Assembly: GCF_000966285.1 (NCBI RefSeq)
Contig: NZ_KQ031391.1
Location: 616,978-680,977, forward strand
Reading direction: 5' to 3'
Source of the DNA: Pseudofrankia sp. DC12
GTDB lineage: Bacteria > Actinomycetota > Actinomycetes > Frankiales > Frankiaceae
DNA: 64,000 nucleotides
Position numbers and translations under genes: made by a program. The first letter of the stretch is position 1. Every line of letters starts with the position of its first letter. The notes beneath the pieces are model-generated. The model saw only the letters and a list, made by a program, of their open reading frames with translations. It was not told the origin of the DNA and did no database searches. Of this stretch, positions 1-8,626 are shown piece after piece.

Positions 1-122
1 ACCCGGGGGTACTCGACGAGATCCCCGCCGCCTACAAGGACATCGACGAGGTCATCGGATATAGCGACAGCCTTGTAGAAGTTGTGGCCCAGCTGCGCGC
101 GGTGCTCTGCGTGAAGGGCTGA
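1..122 (+). CDS. rtcB: RtcB-type RNA ligase, C-terminal end only
   Basis: Only the last 39 codons lie in the window, read in the frame that starts at base 3 and ends with TGA at 120-122. The peptide runs through IPAAYKDIDEVI and ends LRAVLCVKG. This matches the strongly conserved C-terminus of RtcB tRNA-splicing/RNA-repair ligases (AYKDID ... VEV ... LR.V.CVKG). RtcB joins 2',3'-cyclic phosphate and 5'-OH RNA ends in a GTP- and Mn-dependent reaction in the cytoplasm. The catalytic residues are outside the window, so integrity of the rest cannot be judged. Confidence 0.85.
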   Translation, partial: PGVLDEIPAAYKDIDEVIGYSDSLVEVVAQLRAVLCVKG

Positions 123-145
123 CCGGCCGCGCCAGCCAGCAGGCC

Positions 146-298
146 ATGAGGTACGGAGTCGACGACACTCCGGTTACCGACAATCCCCCGTCCAGGTCAT
201 TCGACTGGTTGGCCGGCACCCACGTGCCGGCCAACCTGGCAAGTGAGCCGCCGTTGCTGGACAAGACCACGGCCACAGTCGCGACCATGGTCGATTGA
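146..298 (+). CDS. Possible 50-aa small protein, unknown function
   Basis: ATG at 146 and TGA at 296-298 enclose 50 codons between rtcB and the STAS gene. About 41 of 50 third positions are G or C, which is lower than in neighbouring genes but higher than expected by chance. The peptide is acidic-neutral, begins MRYGVDDTPVTDNPPS and has no membrane segment or cysteine. The ribosome binding site is weak (AGCAGG). It could be a real small protein or chance; I recognise no family. Confidence 0.25.
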   Translation: MRYGVDDTPVTDNPPSRSFDWLAGTHVPANLASEPPLLDKTTATVATMVD

Positions 299-318
299 CG
301 GAGGACCTTCCCCATTTT

Positions 319-352
319 CGGATCTAACGGTGCTTCTAGTCCGTTAGATCCG
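319..352. terminator. Perfect 12-bp inverted repeat, probable terminator or operator
   Basis: CGGATCTAACGG at 319-330 is the exact reverse complement of CCGTTAGATCCG at 341-352, with a 10-nt loop. It lies about 200 bases after the rtcB stop and 60 bases before the STAS gene start. No T-run follows, as is usual for high-GC actinobacterial terminators. It could end the rtcB transcript or be a binding site for a dimeric regulator of the next gene. Confidence 0.5.
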
Positions 353-411
353 TTGGATAGGTTGTCCGGGGTTGTCCCGGCTTCTGGCGCTTAGCGGAGG
401 GAATGAGGCCC

Positions 412-867
412 ATGCCCGACGTCAGGGTGGAATCGGAGCGCGACGACCTCGCGGACCTCGCGGGGGACCAGCCGGATCAGGACCGGCCCGAGGAGGCCCT
501 GCCAGGCTTCGACGCGGAGCGGCTGGAGATCCAGACCGGCGCGATGCGGGTCGCCGCGACCTTCGAGCCGCCGGTCCTGTCGATCGACGGCGACATTGAC
601 ACGTCGGTGTTGCCCGCGCTCGTCGGCACGCTCGCCAAGGTCGCCCATCACGGCCGCGGCGACGTCCGGGTCGACCTGGGCCGGCTGCGCCGCGTGGACG
701 TCGGCGGCCTGCGCGCGCTGGTGGCGTCCGCCGGCAACCTGCACCGCGACGGCCGCGGCCTGGTGCTGCACGCCGTGGCGCCCTGGCTGCTCGGCCTGCT
801 GATCGTCACCGGCTGGGACGACGCACCCGGCCTTCGCCTCGTCCCGGGCCCGGTGCCAGCCGGCTGA
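412..867 (+). CDS. STAS-domain protein (anti-sigma-factor antagonist-like)
   Basis: The protein has a 40-residue acidic, disordered N-terminus followed by a STAS fold of about 95 residues (VLSIDGDIDTS, then DVRVDLGRLRRVDVGGLRAL). STAS proteins such as SpoIIAA bind anti-sigma kinases and are switched by phosphorylation of a Ser/Thr in the D-S-x-G loop. Here that loop reads VDVGGL, so the usual phosphorylated serine is missing; control by phosphorylation is therefore doubtful. GGAGGGA at 396-402 gives normal spacing to ATG 412; ATG 403 is too close to it. It stands alone, with no partner kinase gene next to it. Family assignment is fairly sure; partner unknown. Confidence 0.7.
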   Translation: MPDVRVESERDDLADLAGDQPDQDRPEEALPGFDAERLEIQTGAMRVAATFEPPVLSIDGDIDTSVLPALVGTLAKVAHHGRGDVRVDLGRLRRVDVGGLRALVASAGNLHRDGRGLVLHAVAPWLLGLLIVTGWDDAPGLRLVPGPVPAG

Positions 868-909
868 CCTCGGCGGCTCGCGCCAACGTCGTCCGTAGAC
901 TGGCCGCTC

Positions 910-2313
910 ATGGCGGGGGTTGACCGGGACAGGCTGGCACGGCTGCTGGACGTCGAGACCACGCGGTTCGTCGCCGCCCACCCGGCCGCGGGGAAGGTGT
1001 TCGAGCGCGCCCGTGCCTCCCAGCTCTCGGGTGTTCCGATGAACTGGATGACGCGCTGGCCCGGCAGCTACCCCGTGGTCGTCGCGACCGCCGCAGGCAG
1101 CCGGCTCACCGACGTCGACGGGCACCACTACGTCGACTTCTGCCTCGGTGACACCGGCGCGATGGCCGGCCACTGCCCGGCACCGACGGTCGCCGCGGTC
1201 ACCGCCCAGGCGGCCTCGGCGATCACCGCGATGCTGCCGTCGCCCGACGCCCCGGCGGTCTCCGAACTGCTCCGCGACCGGTTCGGGCTGCCGCTGTGGC
1301 AGTTCACCCTCACCGCCACGGACGCGAACCGGTTCGTGCTGCGGCTCGCCCGGCAGATCACCGGCCGACCGAAGGTGCTCGTCTTCGACCACTGCTACCA
1401 CGGCACCGTCGACGAGACGGCCGCGACGCTCGACGAGCACGGCGTCGTCGTCGCCCGGCCCGGCACCCTGGGGCCACAGGTCGACCCGGCGCGGACCACC
1501 CGGGTGGTCCAGTTCAACGATCTGGCGGCGTTGGAGCGCGAACTCGCGCGCGGCGACGTCGCCTGTGTCCTCACCGAGCCGGCGTTGACGAACATCGGCA
1601 TCGTGCTGCCCGACGAGGGATTCCACGCGGCGCTGCGGGCCCTGTGTGACGAGCACGGAACACTTCTGGTGATCGACGAGACGCATACGATCTGCGCCGG
1701 CCCGGGCGGATACACCGCGGCCCACGGGCTACGGCCGGATTTCCTGACGATCGGCAAGCCGATCGCGGGCGGCATTCCGATCGGCGCCTACGGGATGACG
1801 GCCGAGGTGGCCGCGAAGGTGCTCGAGCACGACATTCCGCAGCTTACCGATGTCAATGGTACCGGGGGCACTCTCGCCGCGAACCCGGTGTCGTTCGCCG
1901 CCGCGCGGGCCACCCTGGCCGAGGTGCTCACCCCGGCCGCGTTCGCCCGGATGATCAGCCTGGCCGAGCGGTTCGAGGCCGGCACGGCCGGGGCGTTCGC
2001 CGACGCCGGCCTCGGCTGGCAGACGGTCCGGCTGGGCTGCCGGGTCGAGTACATGACCCCGGTCCAGGACGCCCCCGAGGCGGGTGCGGCGACCGCGAAC
2101 GCGGCCGGCCCGCGGCGGGCGCGCGACGGCGCCGAGGCGGCGGCGGCGTTCGACGAGCAGCTGGACGCCTACCTGCACCTGGCCCTGCTCAACCGGGGCG
2201 TGCTGATGACCCCGTTCCACATGATGGCCCTGATGTCCCCGGCAACGACCGAGGCCGACGTCGACGCCCACACAGCGGCCCTGCGCGACGCCCTGGGCGC
2301 GCTGACCGGTTAG
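910..2313 (+). CDS. Class III PLP aminotransferase, glutamate-1-semialdehyde aminomutase-like
   Basis: A 467-residue fold-type I PLP enzyme of the class III aminotransferase family. Visible features are the PLP-ring aspartate in LLVIDETHT (D256) and the Schiff-base lysine in TIGKPIAGGIPIGAYG (K283), plus GGTLAANP at the dimer interface. The K-P-I-x-G-G-x-P-x-G-A-Y-G context resembles glutamate-1-semialdehyde 2,1-aminomutase-type proteins, but no heme genes are nearby. An Ala-rich insertion near residues 390-420 is unusual. It is more likely an amino-acid or amino-ketone transaminase of unknown substrate than the housekeeping HemL. It starts 42 bases after the STAS gene and may be co-transcribed with it. 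Confidence 0.8.
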   Translation: MAGVDRDRLARLLDVETTRFVAAHPAAGKVFERARASQLSGVPMNWMTRWPGSYPVVVATAAGSRLTDVDGHHYVDFCLGDTGAMAGHCPAPTVAAVTAQAASAITAMLPSPDAPAVSELLRDRFGLPLWQFTLTATDANRFVLRLARQITGRPKVLVFDHCYHGTVDETAATLDEHGVVVARPGTLGPQVDPARTTRVVQFNDLAALERELARGDVACVLTEPALTNIGIVLPDEGFHAALRALCDEHGTLLVIDETHTICAGPGGYTAAHGLRPDFLTIGKPIAGGIPIGAYGMTAEVAAKVLEHDIPQLTDVNGTGGTLAANPVSFAAARATLAEVLTPAAFARMISLAERFEAGTAGAFADAGLGWQTVRLGCRVEYMTPVQDAPEAGAATANAAGPRRARDGAEAAAAFDEQLDAYLHLALLNRGVLMTPFHMMALMSPATTEADVDAHTAALRDALGALTG

Positions 2314-2426
2314 AAGGCCCAGTCCCCTCGGGCCCGCCGAGAAGGCCGAGCCTGTCCCGGAGTCCCAGAGACGCGGCGCGCCGGCCAGGGCAAGCCCCGG
2401 CCGGCGCGCGCGAACCTACCGGCTGA

Positions 2427-2783
2427 CTAACGCATGTCCGAGTGCGAGCGGTCGCGATCGCGGCTGTACTTGTGGCCGCGGCCGGAGCCGGCGAACATGT
2501 TCGGCCCGGTGCCACCGCCGCCACCGCGCCGGCCACGCATCGCGAACGGCCCGACGAGAGCAACCAGGGCGCAGGCGACACCGATCTGCAGGATGTGGCG
2601 GATCCAGTCGACCCCGCCGGTGTGCCGCACCCCGATGGCGCCCGCGATGACGTTTCCGATGAGCGCGCCGAGAATACCCAGACAGACAGTCGCCCACAAC
2701 GGGACGCCCCCTCGGCGCATCAGCGCACGGGCGATCAGACCAATGATCGCCCCGCCGATCACGATCCACAGGATTTGGAACAC
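2427..2783 (-). CDS. GlsB/YeaQ/YmgE family membrane protein
   Basis: 118 residues. The first 80 residues contain three hydrophobic segments with the glycine-rich pattern of the 'transglycosylase-associated protein' family (IVIGGAIIGLIARALM, LGILGALIGNVIAGAIG), a stress-linked small integral membrane family. The C-terminal 35 residues are a Gly/Arg/Asp-rich cytoplasmic tail (RGRRGGGGG then DRDRSHSD) longer than in the short E. coli members. The biochemical role of the family is unknown; members are often induced by stress. It is monocistronic on this strand. Confidence 0.8.
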   Translation of the reverse strand: MFQILWIVIGGAIIGLIARALMRRGGVPLWATVCLGILGALIGNVIAGAIGVRHTGGVDWIRHILQIGVACALVALVGPFAMRGRRGGGGGTGPNMFAGSGRGHKYSRDRDRSHSDMR

Positions 2784-3019
2784 CGCAGCCTCCGACGTGC
2801 TCGACGGTAAGGCAGGGAAAATACCCTCGCCCGCTGCGAGGAAACGCCAGCGCCGACGCCCCAGAAGAAGCTGGCGGAATCCATCCGGAAATCGTCGTGG
2901 GATTCCGGCAAATCTGGCGCATCGCGCCTGAACTCAAGTCATACGGAGCGGTCGGGAAAAGCGGCTCTGGCCAGCCGTCGGGGCGCCCTCGAAACTGCCA
3001 CCCGCCGCCGAGGCGGGAC

Positions 3020-3060
3020 GCGCATCGCCCCGCCGGCCTGAGGCCGGCGGGGCGATGCGC
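3020..3060. terminator. Perfect 19-bp hairpin behind rpsA
   Basis: The arm 3020-3038 is the exact reverse complement of 3042-3060, with a loop of only three bases (TGA). It lies 55 bases beyond the rpsA stop and has no T-run, typical of strong high-GC terminators. The rest of the 331-base interval 2784-3114 shows no gene; it should hold the promoter for the GlsB-like gene. Confidence 0.75.
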
Positions 3061-3114
3061 GGATCTGGCTCACCGCACCCGAAGGGAGCGGGCGGGGCCG
3101 AAGCCCAGCTCGGA

Positions 3115-4596
3115 CTAGCCGCGACCGAACTGCTCGCGCAGGCGGCGCAGGGCCTCCTCGTCGATCGCCGACGCGGCCGGCTGCTGCGACTCCGAGGAGT
3201 ACGACGACGGCGCGACCGCGGCGGCCTCGGCCTCGCGGGCGGCCCGGATCTGCGCCTGGTGCGCCTCGAAGCGGGTCTGGGCCTCGGCGTACTGCCGCTC
3301 CCACTCGGCCTGCTGGGTCTCGAAGCCGGGCAGCCACTCGCCTGTCTCGGGGTCGAAACCCTCGGGGTAGACGTAGTTGCCCTGCTCGTCGTACTTGGCT
3401 TCCATGCCGTACTGGCTCGGGTCGAAGGTCTCGCCGTCGCCGGCCAGCCCGGACGCCTCGTTCGCCTGCTTGAGCGAGAGGCTGATCCGGCGCCGGTCGA
3501 GGTCGATGTCGATGACCTTGACCAGGATCTCGTCGCCGACGTTGACGACCTGCTCCGGGATCTCCACGTGACGCTCGGCCAGCTCGGAGATGTGGACCAG
3601 GCCCTCGATCCCCTCGTCCACCCGGACGAAGGCACCGAACGGCACGAGCTTGGTGACGCGACCCGGGACGACCTGGCCGATGGCGTGCGTCCGGGCGAAC
3701 TGGCGCCACGGGTCCTCCTGCGTCGCCTTCAGCGACAGCGAGACCCGCTCGCGGTCCAGGTCGACGTCGAGGACCTCGACCGTGACCTCCTGGCCGACCT
3801 CGACAACCTCGGACGGGTGGTCGATATGCTTCCAGGACAGCTCGGAGACGTGCACCAGGCCGTCGACCCCACCGAGGTCGACGAAGGCGCCGAAGTTGAC
3901 GATGGAGCTGACGACACCCTTGCGGATCTGCCCCTTGGCCAGCTGCGAGAGGAACTCGGAGCGGACCTCGCTCTGCGTCTGCTCCAGCCACGCCCGCCGC
4001 GACAGGACCACGTTGTTGCGGTTCTTGTCCAGCTCGATGATCTTGGCTTCGAGCTCGCGACCGACATAGGGCTGGAGGTCGCGGACACGGCGCATCTCGA
4101 CCAGCGACGCGGGCAGGAAGCCACGCAGGCCGATGTCGAGGATCAGACCGCCCTTGACGACCTCGATGACGGTGCCCGTGACGACGCCGTCCTCTTCCTT
4201 GAGCTTCTCGATCGTGCCCCAGGCGCGCTCGTACTGGGCGCGCTTCTTGGACAGGATCAGCCGACCCTCCTTGTCCTCCTTCTGGAGGACGAGAGCCTCG
4301 ACGTGGTCACCAACCGCGACGACCTCATGCGGGTCCACGTCGTGCTTGATCGACAGCTCGCGGGACGGGATGACACCCTCGGTCTTGTAACCGATGTCCA
4401 GCAGCACCTCGTCACGATCCACCTTGACGATGGTGCCGTCGACGATGTCACCGTCGTTGAAAAACTTGATCGTCTTGTCGACGGCGGCGAGGAAGTCCTC
4501 GGCCGAGCCGATGTCGTTGACCGCGACCTGTGGTGTGGTCGGGCTTTGCGGGCTGGTCACGGTCTCCACGGGTCGAACGTCGGTGGTGCTCGTCAA
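3115..4596 (-). CDS. rpsA: 30S ribosomal protein S1
   Basis: 493 residues with four S1/OB RNA-binding repeats at about 48-116, 133-198, 219-287 and 304-373, as in actinobacterial S1 (E. coli S1 has six). Key blocks are IKFFNDGDIVDGTIVKVD, NFGAFVDLGGVDGLVHVSEL and PFGAFVRVDEGIEGLVHISE. The C-terminus is an extended Gln/Glu/Ala-rich tail. S1 binds mRNA leaders and helps the 30S subunit start translation. The start is TTG at 4596: an in-frame TGA lies just upstream, and the peptide from TTG (MTSTT) matches known actinobacterial S1 N-termini. No Shine-Dalgarno sequence is visible; E. coli rpsA also lacks a good one and is autoregulated, so the same may apply here (inference). Confidence 0.97.
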   Translation of the reverse strand: MTSTTDVRPVETVTSPQSPTTPQVAVNDIGSAEDFLAAVDKTIKFFNDGDIVDGTIVKVDRDEVLLDIGYKTEGVIPSRELSIKHDVDPHEVVAVGDHVEALVLQKEDKEGRLILSKKRAQYERAWGTIEKLKEEDGVVTGTVIEVVKGGLILDIGLRGFLPASLVEMRRVRDLQPYVGRELEAKIIELDKNRNNVVLSRRAWLEQTQSEVRSEFLSQLAKGQIRKGVVSSIVNFGAFVDLGGVDGLVHVSELSWKHIDHPSEVVEVGQEVTVEVLDVDLDRERVSLSLKATQEDPWRQFARTHAIGQVVPGRVTKLVPFGAFVRVDEGIEGLVHISELAERHVEIPEQVVNVGDEILVKVIDIDLDRRRISLSLKQANEASGLAGDGETFDPSQYGMEAKYDEQGNYVYPEGFDPETGEWLPGFETQQAEWERQYAEAQTRFEAHQAQIRAAREAEAAAVAPSSYSSESQQPAASAIDEEALRRLREQFGRG

Positions 4597-4981
4597 GGGG
4601 TCGGCTCCGACTAGGGGTTGACGTCAGCGCGAGAGCCGGGTCGAACCGCCGGGACGGAGGGACAGAAGACGCGCTACAACGACATTGCGCTGACAACGAC
4701 ACTGTCAGAACCGATAACGACTGCTCGAGTGGATCCGCTCGGTCTGAGACCCACAGACCCTCGTGCCGACCCCAGTCTAGGGAAGCCCCTCCGGTGAGGT
4801 CAACGGGAGGGCATGGGCAGGCTCACGCGTGCCGCGCCTCGCACCACCGCGCGAAACGGCGGGAGCAGCGACCACGACGCCAGTCGGGCCGCCGTACCGG
4901 GCACCCGACCGGACGCGTCCGACCAGGATGGATGCTGGAGCCGGTGATGCTGGAGCAGGTGATGCTGGAGCAGGCTCCGGC
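4597..4981. other. Intergenic region upstream of rpsA
   Basis: 385 bases between the starts of the rpsA transcript and the end of the acyltransferase gene (both reverse strand). The part near 4680-4740 is less GC-rich and is the likely rpsA promoter and leader. I see no convincing ORF, since small reading frames here lack good starts. The only clear structure is the 15-bp tandem repeat at 4931-4975, listed separately. Confidence 0.5.
4931..4975. repeat. Three tandem 15-bp repeats
   Basis: Three consecutive copies of GATGCTGGAGC(C/A)GG(T/C) fill 4931-4945, 4946-4960 and 4961-4975, directly after the acyltransferase stop codon. Copies 2 and 3 differ by one base at the end. It is a multiple of three, so it may be decayed or alternative coding sequence for an Ala/Pro/Ser linker on the reverse strand, or a variable tandem repeat. 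Confidence 0.8.
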
Positions 4982-6598
4982 CTAGCCACCGTCGCGCGTC
5001 ATCCTATCCGGGGTGTCCACCTCCGCGAGCACCGGGACAGTTGTCTGGTCAAACAGGCCCGCCGAAGGGCCAGTGACCTCGACGGCCACCCGTGGCCCGG
5101 TGCCGTCGGCCGGTCCCGCCGGGCCGCCCACGGGCGATCCGGCCGGGCCGCGCGCTCCCGGCAGGTCGACGTCGGCTGGCCCTGGGGCCGTGACCGGCGC
5201 GAGCGGCTGAGCCGGCACGGCGTGGTCGGGCTCGGCGGCCCGCGGCCGGGCCAGCCGGCCCAGCTGGACGGCCGCCTCGGCGAGCGGCCGGCGCCGGGCC
5301 CGGTTCTTCCACTGCCGGGCCCAGCCCCGCGCCAGGTTCTGGCAGGGGCGTTCGACCAGGTAGTAGGTGAGGCTCGCCAGCGCCACCGTCCCGACGAACA
5401 CCACGCAGAACAACGGCGCGAAGCTGACCTGCCAGAGCTTCCAGCCGCTGCGTTCCATCACCACGTCGATGACGGTCTGGTGCCACAGGTAGATGCCGTA
5501 GGAGATCGAGCCGAGGAAGGTCATCACCCGGCTGGCGAGGAACCGGCGCACGACACCCCGCCGCTGCGGCCCGAACACGGCCGGCAGCAGCAGGAAGAAC
5601 CCGAACAACCCGTAGAAGAGGTGCTTGCCCAGGTCGATCCGTACCGTCGCCTGGTAGATCGGCCAGAGCGGCAACCCGATCTTGTTGCTCGCGATCCAGT
5701 AGCAGACGGCCGCGAGCAACCAGCAGACCGTCCCCGAGCCAGGCAGCGTCGACCAGCGCGGATGGCGCCCCTGCCGGCCGTACCAGGCCGAGACCACGGC
5801 CAGGAACATCCCGAGCGAGAACAGGTCCCACCAGACTGGCAGCCACGCTGGCCAGCCGGCGGTCCAGCCGTGCTCGTGGCCGATCATTCGCCAGTGCACC
5901 AGCGTGCCGACCAGGTAGAGCGCCGCGACACCGGTCAGCTCCCGCAGCAGCTGGATCCGTGGCGGCCGCACGCGCCGGCCCAGCAGCCAGGCGAAAAGCG
6001 GTACGAACAGGTAGAAGGCGACCTCGACGTCAAGCGTCCACGCCTGGGTCAGCCCCTGCAGGGCCCACGACGGCTGGTAGCCCTGCAGGAACAGCAGGCA
6101 CTCGGCGAGACCCGCGACGTTCGCGACGATCATCTTGTCGGTGATGACGACCAGGCTGATCACGAAGACCAGCCAGTAGAGCGGGACGATCCGCATGAAC
6201 CGGCGGATCCAGAACCCGCCCGCGTCCGGGATGTCCTCGCCGCCGCCTCGGTCGGCCAGCGCGAAGTGGCGGGCGGCGAACGGCCGGTAGAGCAGGAACC
6301 CGGAGATCAGGAAGAAGACCGCGACGCCGATCTCGGCCCGGGCGACGTAGGGGCCGAACTTCGTCTGCAGCGTCAGCGTGGTCATGAAGCCGGTGTGCAC
6401 GACCAGCACGAGGACCGCGGCGATGGCGCGCAGGCCGTCGAACCCGGGGAAGATGGTGGTGTCCCGGCGCGGCGGAGCGCTCGGCTCCGCGGCCGCGGCC
6501 GGGCCGGTCGTCGCCCCGATGACCGTGGTTCCGCCGTCGACCGCGATGGTGGTCGGATCGTCGGATCGGGCCAGCTGGCGGATGCCCAGGCCGCTCAC
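4982..6598 (-). CDS. Acyltransferase 3 family membrane protein (OafA/YrhL type)
   Basis: 538 residues. After a 50-residue disordered N-terminus, the acyltransferase-3 domain begins at FPGFDGLRAIAAVLVLVVH (catalytic-type histidine at the end of TM1) and shows about ten membrane segments, with GVAVFFLISGFLLYRPF and ISYGIYLWHQ as family hallmarks. These inner-membrane enzymes transfer acyl groups (often acetyl or succinyl) to sugars, peptidoglycan or secondary metabolites. The last 100 residues are a Pro/Ala/Gly-rich cytoplasmic tail. It sits at the edge of the polysaccharide gene region, so an O-acylation role on a surface glycan is plausible. The substrate is not visible from sequence. Confidence 0.85.
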   Translation of the reverse strand: MSGLGIRQLARSDDPTTIAVDGGTTVIGATTGPAAAAEPSAPPRRDTTIFPGFDGLRAIAAVLVLVVHTGFMTTLTLQTKFGPYVARAEIGVAVFFLISGFLLYRPFAARHFALADRGGGEDIPDAGGFWIRRFMRIVPLYWLVFVISLVVITDKMIVANVAGLAECLLFLQGYQPSWALQGLTQAWTLDVEVAFYLFVPLFAWLLGRRVRPPRIQLLRELTGVAALYLVGTLVHWRMIGHEHGWTAGWPAWLPVWWDLFSLGMFLAVVSAWYGRQGRHPRWSTLPGSGTVCWLLAAVCYWIASNKIGLPLWPIYQATVRIDLGKHLFYGLFGFFLLLPAVFGPQRRGVVRRFLASRVMTFLGSISYGIYLWHQTVIDVVMERSGWKLWQVSFAPLFCVVFVGTVALASLTYYLVERPCQNLARGWARQWKNRARRRPLAEAAVQLGRLARPRAAEPDHAVPAQPLAPVTAPGPADVDLPGARGPAGSPVGGPAGPADGTGPRVAVEVTGPSAGLFDQTTVPVLAEVDTPDRMTRDGG

Positions 6599-6728
6599 GG
6601 CGCGAGTCCCGGGAAGCTGCGGACCGACACGGAACGTAAGGTACCAGGGCTGTTCCAGGCTGCCCGGTGGACGCCGGATCTGTCACGGCGCAGCGTCATC
6701 TCCGGACGCATCGTCACGTCATCGCCAC

Positions 6729-8261
6729 CTATGTCACCTCTGCTGGCAGCTGTGCCGCGCCGCCGTCGGGAGCGGGCCCGGTGGAAGCCGACGGCGACCC
6801 GTCGCCGGCCCCGGCCGGGAGACCCAGCCGGCCGGGACGAAGCGGCACCGTCAGGTCGCCGACCGGCGATGGCATCGCTGGCTCGGCGGTCGGGGCGAGT
6901 TCGGGCCTGGCCAGCGGAATCGCCGGCGGCCGGGCGCCGCTGTGCCGGCCGCGCGGGACGAACCGGCCGCGGACGGCGGCGAAGGCGACGGCGGCGAGCA
7001 GCACGACCGCCGGCTCGGCCACGGCCCGAAACCTGCTGGTGCCGTAGACCATGGTCGACGCGATCGTCAGCGCGCCCGGCAGCGCCACGAGCGGCAGCAG
7101 CAGCGACCGGCGCCGGCGCAGCACCACCGCGCCGGCGCCGCCGGCCGCCATCAGCACCCACAGTGAGCCGAGGCCGACCTGGCTGACGCGGATCGGCCGC
7201 AGCTCGATCGTGTCGAGCTGGAGCTGTTGGAAGGGGTGGAACAGGCCCCAGGTGCGGCCGGCCCTGGCCAGCGCCACCTTCGGCAGCTCGCGCTCGTGCG
7301 CGCCGAGGTAGGCGTAGGCCGCCTTCCGGTAGAAGACGTCCCGGTCGGACCGCTCGGTGGGCGGGTTCGGGATCTCCAGGACGCAGTCGAAGTCCCAGAA
7401 GCCCAGCGCGGGGCCCGAGTAGGTCTGGTCACAGGTCGTGACCGCCAGTGTGGTGCCGAGCCCGGTGGAGAGGTACTCGGGCTGGTGGAACCTGGTCAGG
7501 TTGTAGACCGCCCAGGGCGCGATCGCGAGCACGCAGGCGGCAGCCGCCGTCACCAGCAGTGCGACGGCCCGCCGCCAGGACGCCAGCCGGCCGCCCGGCC
7601 CAGCTCGCGGCCGGGCCAGCAGGATCAGCGGGGTGACCAGGAAGAGCGCGAGCAGGAGCAGCTCCGCCCTGGCGAGCGCGGCCGCGGCGGCGGAGGCGCC
7701 GAGCAGCGCGGCGTCCAGGTACCCGCGCCGCTCCCAGTACCGGTAGGCAAGCCACAGCAGCACCGAGCACGCCAGGATGCCGGTCGTCTCCGACATCACC
7801 AGCGGGTCGTTGATCCACATCCCTGGGTAGACCGCGGCGATCGCCGCCGCGACCAGCCCGGCGGCCGGCCCGGCGGCCCGCCGCCCGGTCAGCGCCACGA
7901 AGAAGATCGCCAGGGTGCCGAGCAGGCACTCGGAGATCTGGTGGTCGAGGAACGAGGTCAGCCCGACCAGCGACGGCAGCGCGAGCAGGGCGCTCGTCAG
8001 CGGTGGATGCTGCGCGTCCGCCACGTACCGGTGGTTGATGTTCAGCTCGTAGGGGTCCGGCCAGCCGCGCCCGCTGGCGAAGAGGTTCGCCGCCTGGTGG
8101 TAGTACAGCGGGTCGCCGATGACCTTCGCGGGATGCAGGCAGGCGAACAGGTACCACAGGCGTATGCCGAGGCCGACGGCCAGGAACAGCGCCAGCAGCA
8201 GCCACCAGCGCCGGGCCGGGCGGTCGCGCGCCGTCGTGCCAGCGTCGGACATGCCCCCCAT
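6729..8261 (-). CDS. GT-C type membrane glycosyltransferase (PMT/ArnT-like)
   Basis: About 510 residues with roughly ten hydrophobic segments. The pattern near the N-terminus (WYLFACLHPAKVIGDPLYYH, then NHRYVADAQHPPLTSALLALPS) fits GT-C enzymes of the dolichol/polyprenyl-phosphate-mannose transferase (GT39/ArnT-like) superfamily: an acidic residue after TM1 and an H-P-P-L-x-x motif. Such proteins use lipid-phosphate sugars and act on the outer face of the membrane. The reading frame stays open upstream to 9062, but that part is Arg-rich antisense to another gene; ATG 8261, ATG 8252 or GTG 8289 are the realistic starts, none with a strong ribosome site. The C-terminus is a Pro/Ala-rich tail. 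Confidence 0.8.
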   Translation of the reverse strand: MGGMSDAGTTARDRPARRWWLLLALFLAVGLGIRLWYLFACLHPAKVIGDPLYYHQAANLFASGRGWPDPYELNINHRYVADAQHPPLTSALLALPSLVGLTSFLDHQISECLLGTLAIFFVALTGRRAAGPAAGLVAAAIAAVYPGMWINDPLVMSETTGILACSVLLWLAYRYWERRGYLDAALLGASAAAAALARAELLLLALFLVTPLILLARPRAGPGGRLASWRRAVALLVTAAAACVLAIAPWAVYNLTRFHQPEYLSTGLGTTLAVTTCDQTYSGPALGFWDFDCVLEIPNPPTERSDRDVFYRKAAYAYLGAHERELPKVALARAGRTWGLFHPFQQLQLDTIELRPIRVSQVGLGSLWVLMAAGGAGAVVLRRRRSLLLPLVALPGALTIASTMVYGTSRFRAVAEPAVVLLAAVAFAAVRGRFVPRGRHSGARPPAIPLARPELAPTAEPAMPSPVGDLTVPLRPGRLGLPAGAGDGSPSASTGPAPDGGAAQLPAEVT

Positions 8262-8486
8262 TGCTGGCACGACAGCGGCTTCGGTCACGGCGGGACGGTA
8301 CCAAGCGCGGTCCCACCCCCCGTGAGCGATGGGTGTGATGATTGGTCTTCTTGTGCGGGCGACGCGATCCGGCGCCCGCCCGTCGGTGGTGCCCTGGACT
8401 CGGGCGAGCAACTCGCCAGGGACTACCGCATACTTCGCAGAGCGGTCACCGGACACCGGGCCGCCCGTCATCGTAGGCGGACGAGC

Positions 8487-8503
8487 GGGAGGAGGCCCGG
8501 CTG
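8487..8503 (+). promoter_or_regulatory. Strong ribosome binding site before a CTG codon
   Basis: GGGAGGAGG at 8487-8495 is the best Shine-Dalgarno sequence around this gene, and it is followed after five bases by CTG at 8501, in frame with the downstream acyltransferase. The in-frame TAG at 8474 rules out any start further upstream, and no ATG, GTG or TTG lies in frame between 8477 and 8626. This suggests a rare CTG start adding 42 residues to the N-terminus. Confidence 0.45.
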
Positions 8504-8626
8504 AGCGGCAAAGACGCTGACACGGTCCGGATCTCCGACGCGAACCGGTTCCGGCCGCCCGCCCCCAACCGCCCGGGCCACCCCGACGACGAGACCGCGG
8601 ACGGCCACGACGACCGGCGGGACGCC

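Noticed and set aside
391-1725. 444-codon reverse-strand frame opposite the STAS and aminotransferase genes
   Set aside because: Arg/Gly/Val-rich peptide with no family match; antisense shadow of two well-supported forward genes in GC-rich DNA.
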